From: JAUXIQ01 sp030620925 [NCBI: Nitrospinota bacterium]
GTDB lineage: Bacteria > JAUXIQ01
Direction of reading: 5' to 3'
Assembly: GCA_030620925.1 (NCBI GenBank)
Contig: JAUXIQ010000065.1
Location: 1-8,490 of the forward strand
Length of the DNA stretch: 8,490 nucleotides
Position 1 is the stretch's first letter; every line of letters starts with the position of its first letter. The notes beneath the pieces are model-generated. The model saw only the letters and a list, made by a program, of their open reading frames with translations. It was not told where the DNA came from and did no database searches. Of the stretch, positions 6,017 through 8,490 are shown in pieces. The translations under genes and the position numbers were made by a program.

Positions 6017-7366
6017 TCACTCCTTGTCTTCTTCTTCAGGCTGCGAAGGTTCTTCAGATTCCTCCGGTTGATCTTCATCACCCTCCTCTTCAGGAGTTTC
6101 TTCCTCTACCTCCTCCGCGGGGGTCTCTTCCTCAGCTTCCTCCGCGGGGGCCTCTTCCTCTATCTCCTCCGCGGAGGTCTCTTTTTCCGCTTCCTCCGCT
6201 GGAGCTTCTTCCTCTACCTCCTCCGTGGGGGTCTCTTCTTCCGCTTGCTCCGCTGTGGCCACTTCCTCTGCTTCACCTCCCACTCCTTCTGCTTCATCTT
6301 CTGCATCCTGCTCTGAGGGAGAGCCGGCTTGTTCAATATCGGTGAAGCTTCTTATGTCTATCCTCCACTCGGTCAGCTTGGTGGCCAGCCGTACGTTCTG
6401 CCCTTTTTTGCCTATGGCCAGTGATAGCTGATCGTCTTCTACGATGACCTCCATGGATTGATTTTCTTCGTCAACGTTTACCTTTTTAACTTCGGCAGGG
6501 CTCAGGGCGTTCTTCACGAAAACCATCGGATTCTCGTTCCACTCTATGATATCTATCTTCTCCCCTCTCAGCTCCTGCACGACCGCCTGCACCCGCGAAC
6601 CTCGCATACCCACACAAGCCCCCACGGGGTCCACCTCTTCATCGTGGGAGATAACGGCGATCTTCGACCGTCCGCTGGGCTCCCGGGCTGCGCTCTTGAT
6701 TTCCACTATCTTCTCGCCTATCTCCGGGACCTCCAGCTCGAACAGCTTGATCAGGAATTCAGGGTGCGTGCGGGAGAGTATGATCAGAGGGCCCTTACCG
6801 GGATCCCTGACTTCCAGCAAATATGCCCGGACGTGTTCTCCTTTCCTGAAATTCTCCCTGAAACCCTGTTCCCGCTTGGGCAATAGGGCTTCCGTCCTCC
6901 CCAGGTCGATTATGGCATTACCTTTCTCCTGACGCAGGACCACCCCGCCGACCAGCTCACCTTCTCTGTTCTGATATTCGTCAAAAATCCGCTTTCGTTC
7001 CGCCTCGCGGACCCTCTGCAGGATGACTTGCTTTGCAGTCTGCGCGGCGATACGGCCGAATTCCTCCGTCTCCAGAGGGATTTTTATCTCATCGCCTATC
7101 TGGGCATCAGCTTCCAACTCTTTAGCATCTTTCAGAGCGATTTCCTTACCGGGATCGGCGACTTTTTTTACGGTTTCTTTAATGGCGTACAGGTAGATTT
7201 TACCCGTCTCGGAGTCCATGTCCACTTCCAGGGAATCCTGAGCGCCGTACCGCCTCCTGGCCGCCGATAATATGGCTGCCTTTATGGCATCGATAATTAC
7301 TTCTTTATCCAGGCCCTTATCCCTGCCTATCTGCTCTATAAAGTGAATTATTTCCTGGCTGACCAT
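6017..7366 (-). CDS. nusA: Transcription termination/antitermination factor NusA, with acidic C-terminal tail
   Basis: NusA binds RNA polymerase near the RNA exit channel and affects pausing, termination and rRNA antitermination. The 449 residues show the N-terminal polymerase-binding domain (1-130), the S1 domain (about 135-200, GELVGGVV...GRTEALLPKREQ), KH1 (about 205-275, VGACVGMRGSRVQAVVQEL) and KH2 (about 280-345, DDQLSLAIGKKGQNVRLATKL). The GxxG loops GMRG (253-256) and GKKG (319-322) are intact. No AR domains follow, unlike E. coli. Instead residues about 343-449 form an extremely Glu-rich tail containing six tandem nine-residue units (372-425). An acidic tail could compete with RNA for the KH/S1 surface, but that is inference. 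The ATG at 7366 has GAGGG as ribosome binding site, inside a possible hairpin. It lies 100 bp after rimP and 13 bp before rnpM. Confidence 0.98.
   Translation of the reverse strand: MVSQEIIHFIEQIGRDKGLDKEVIIDAIKAAILSAARRRYGAQDSLEVDMDSETGKIYLYAIKETVKKVADPGKEIALKDAKELEADAQIGDEIKIPLETEEFGRIAAQTAKQVILQRVREAERKRIFDEYQNREGELVGGVVLRQEKGNAIIDLGRTEALLPKREQGFRENFRKGEHVRAYLLEVRDPGKGPLIILSRTHPEFLIKLFELEVPEIGEKIVEIKSAAREPSGRSKIAVISHDEEVDPVGACVGMRGSRVQAVVQELRGEKIDIIEWNENPMVFVKNALSPAEVKKVNVDEENQSMEVIVEDDQLSLAIGKKGQNVRLATKLTEWRIDIRSFTDIEQAGSPSEQDAEDEAEGVGGEAEEVATAEQAEEETPTEEVEEEAPAEEAEKETSAEEIEEEAPAEEAEEETPAEEVEEETPEEEGDEDQPEESEEPSQPEEEDKE
6092..6253 (-). repeat. Six tandem 27-bp repeats in the nusA 3' region
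   Basis: Six in-frame units of nine codons encode, in order, AEQAEEETP, TEEVEEEAP, AEEAEKETS, AEEIEEEAP, AEEAEEETP and AEEVEEETP. Units with A at position four alternate with units carrying V or I there, so there is also a 54-bp higher-order period (three copies). The DNA units are similar but not identical. Exact multiples of three keep the frame, so copy-number change would lengthen or shorten the tail without breaking the gene. Confidence 0.9.
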
Positions 7367-7372
7367 AACGCT

Positions 7373-7390
7373 TTCCCTCTGATGAGGAAA
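7373..7390 (-). promoter_or_regulatory. Hairpin containing the nusA ribosome binding site
   Basis: On the minus strand TTTCCTC (7384-7390) can pair with GAGGGAA (7373-7379) around the loop ATCA, giving seven pairs with one G-U. GAGGG is the presumed nusA Shine-Dalgarno, six to ten bases before the ATG at 7366, so the stem would hide it. This may tune nusA translation; the evidence is pairing by eye only. Confidence 0.4.
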
Positions 7391-7466
7391 TACCCAGAGT
7401 CATCTCATACATCTAATATGTTGTATGTTCACGCATCCGAAAAGGCCGATTCGCTTGCAGCGATTA

Positions 7467-7931
7467 CTAAAACTCGACCTCTAATTTCCCTTTCGATATC
7501 TGGGTGAAAGGAATTGAAACGACGTCGTCATCTACTACTACAACTACCCTCTCTTCTTCCAGCCCTTTCAGCCTGCCCACGAAGACTTTCCTTCCCTCTA
7601 TCGGCGCGTAAGTGTTTATCCTCACCATCCTGCCGTTGAACTTATTGTAATCCTCACGTCTCCATAACGGCCTGTCCAGGCCGGGCGATGAAACTTCCAG
7701 TGTATACGGACCGGTTATTACGTCCTCGACATCGAGAGTATGGCTCACCTGACTGCTTATACTCGCACAGTCGTCAACGGTTACCCCGTCCTCTTTGTCT
7801 ATAAAAATGCGAAGATACCAGCGGCCACGACCCTTTTTAAATTCCAGATAGGCTAGTTCCAACCCTTCCGACTCCAGGATGGGCTCCACCAGGTTCCGCA
7901 CCTTCTCCTCTACGTCAAATAACGCGCTCAT
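7467..7931 (-). CDS. rimP: Ribosome maturation factor RimP
   Basis: RimP binds the free 30S subunit and assists assembly of the head/body region around S12 and the central pseudoknot. The 154 residues match the usual 150-160. The N-terminal alpha/beta domain (about 5-85) contains LVEPILESEGLELAYLEFKK and WYLRIFIDKEDGVTVDDCASISSQVSHTLDVED. The hallmark LEVSSPGLDRPL lies at about 78-89. The C-terminal SH3-like domain (about 90-154) contains GRKVFVGRLKGLEEERVVVVVDDDVVSIPFTQISKGKLEVEF. The ATG at 7931 has only a weak AGGT (7941-7944) nine bases upstream. It is the first gene of the operon and follows a terminator and a possible weak promoter. A 100-bp gap separates it from nusA, the usual next gene. 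Confidence 0.97.
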   Translation of the reverse strand: MSALFDVEEKVRNLVEPILESEGLELAYLEFKKGRGRWYLRIFIDKEDGVTVDDCASISSQVSHTLDVEDVITGPYTLEVSSPGLDRPLWRREDYNKFNGRMVRINTYAPIEGRKVFVGRLKGLEEERVVVVVDDDVVSIPFTQISKGKLEVEF

Positions 7932-7994
7932 CTGTAAATAACCTGAGTCTTTTTTGAACCAAACCTACGGCTCAGACCCCAATTTCCCCTCCGA

Positions 7995-8023
7995 AGTATA
8001 AAGACAAAAAAGCTCCAGATAAA
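7995..8023 (-). promoter_or_regulatory. Possible weak promoter for the rimP operon
   Basis: TATACT (7995-8000, five of six -10 matches) lies 17 bases after TTTATC (8018-8023, three of six -35 matches). It lies downstream of the terminator at 8021-8049, touching only the last bases of the terminator tail, and would give a leader of about 57 bases to rimP. Some promoter must lie between the terminator and rimP unless the terminator is read through; this is the best candidate I see. Confidence 0.3.
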
Positions 8024-8049
8024 ACAAAAAGTGGGCACCAGCCCACCTT
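8021..8049 (-). terminator. Rho-independent terminator between the EthD-like gene and rimP
   Basis: On the minus strand GTGGGC (8041-8046), loop TGGT and GCCCAC (8031-8036) form a perfect six-pair GC-rich stem. It can be extended by AAG with TTT to nine pairs. TTTTTGTTTT (8021-8030) follows directly. This is a textbook intrinsic terminator for minus-strand transcription, so it most likely ends the EthD-like transcription unit. On the plus strand the tail is CTTATTTT, so weaker termination there is possible. Confidence 0.88.
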
Positions 8050-8079
8050 ATTTTCTAAGTAGACCCCTTTACGCATCAA

Positions 8080-8109
8080 TTTATACCAGTAGAAATAATA
8101 TTGCAACAA
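8080..8109 (-). promoter_or_regulatory. Candidate extended -10 promoter upstream of the terminator
   Basis: TGGTATAAA (8080-8088) fits an extended -10 element (TGn plus TATAAA). TTGTTG (8104-8109) lies 18 bases upstream, or TTGCAA (8101-8106) 15 bases upstream, as a weak -35. Transcription would start near 8073 and meet the terminator after about 50 bases. It may be a chance AT-rich match, or the start of a short attenuated leader for the rimP operon. Confidence 0.3.
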
Positions 8110-8158
8110 GAATTTCTCTTAACACTTTCAGTCCATTACCCTGTCTGAACCACTTTCC

Positions 8159-8490
8159 TCAGACTACGTTTATCTCAAAACCGAGCATCACAGGGCCGCC
8201 GAAAAAGGGAGTATCCATTATCAACCTGTGGGAACCGTCGGAGTCCACGGTGTCCTCGGTCACGGCCTGGCCTTGTGGTGAGGCGAACGCCGAGAGGAGG
8301 GCTTCCTGGTCATGCCACCATAGTTCCGTGTATCTGTAAAACGAAGGCTCCTTATCTCCCGGCGCTTTGGTGCTGGTATAGGTAACGTAGCGGAGCAAGT
8401 CGGGCATTTTGGCCGCCAGCGGCACATGGTGCCCGAAGTACCACTCGTCCACCTCTTCTTTTGAAACGCCCTCAGGGTAGTTCATGGCCA
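8159..8490 (-). CDS. EthD-like dimeric alpha/beta-barrel protein, 5' end outside window
   Basis: This resembles the EthD family, small proteins of the dimeric alpha-beta barrel (ferredoxin-like) fold, often 100-130 residues, whose functions are mostly unknown; the name comes from a gene in ether-degradation clusters. Visible features are PEGVSKEEVDEWYFGHHVPLA near the start, with the conserved H-x-P (H20 counted from the ATG at 8485), then MPDLLRYVTYTS, a FYRYTELWWHDQEAL segment and FASPQGQAVTEDTV. EthD proteins normally begin with a beta strand before this helix. The frame stays open past the ATG at 8485 to the edge, so the true start is probably outside the window and that ATG is internal. 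It is unrelated to the operon functionally and is separated from it by a terminator. The family call is fairly safe; the substrate is unknown. Confidence 0.72.
   Translation of the reverse strand, partial: AMNYPEGVSKEEVDEWYFGHHVPLAAKMPDLLRYVTYTSTKAPGDKEPSFYRYTELWWHDQEALLSAFASPQGQAVTEDTVDSDGSHRLIMDTPFFGGPVMLGFEINVV

Noticed and set aside
5858-6316. Plus-strand open frame with repeated LRGGLF segments resembling a membrane protein
   Set aside because: It is the antisense of the NusA Glu-rich tandem repeat; the repeats and hydrophobicity come from reading GAG/GAA codons in reverse.

Overview
The window carries the conserved bacterial transcription/translation operon of the nusA-infB type, all on the minus strand. 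In transcription order (right to left) it runs rimP, nusA, rnpM (ylxR), infB, ylxP (DUF503), rbfA, truB, rpsO and the first half of pnp, which leaves the window at the left edge. Upstream of rimP is the end of an unrelated small gene (EthD-like), also on the minus strand and separated from the operon by a strong intrinsic terminator. I find no mobile element, CRISPR array, tRNA or rRNA, and no plus-strand gene.

The organism is a bacterium of moderate GC with clear GGAGG-type ribosome binding sites and several GTG/TTG starts. YlxP between infB and rbfA, RnpM after nusA, a NusA without the C-terminal AR repeats of proteobacteria, and an IF-2 with a long Lys/Ala/Pro-rich N-terminus point to the Actinomycetota/Bacillota/Chloroflexota side of the tree. 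The genes ylxQ, nrnA and ribF, which interrupt this operon in many such bacteria, are absent here. A deep-branching actinobacterial or related lineage is my best guess, with low confidence.

Layout: 8159-8490 EthD-like gene (5' end outside); 7932-8158 intergenic region with a candidate promoter, a terminator and the rimP leader; 7931-1430 rimP to truB with gaps of 12-100 bp; 1328-1429 an AT-rich gap with a candidate rpsO promoter; 1327-1 rpsO and pnp.

The products work together around the 30S subunit and RNA polymerase. RimP, RbfA and S15 mature the small subunit, IF-2 starts translation, NusA couples transcription and RNA folding, RnpM modulates RNase P, TruB modifies tRNA, and PNPase degrades RNA.

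The coding content is ordinary. The more interesting signals lie at RNA level and in low-complexity tails: a long stem-loop covering the last codons of truB, two mutually exclusive hairpins in front of pnp, a hairpin holding the nusA ribosome binding site, a 27-bp tandem repeat encoding an acidic NusA tail, and a four-cysteine RnpM with a C-terminal extension. I see no new multi-gene system.
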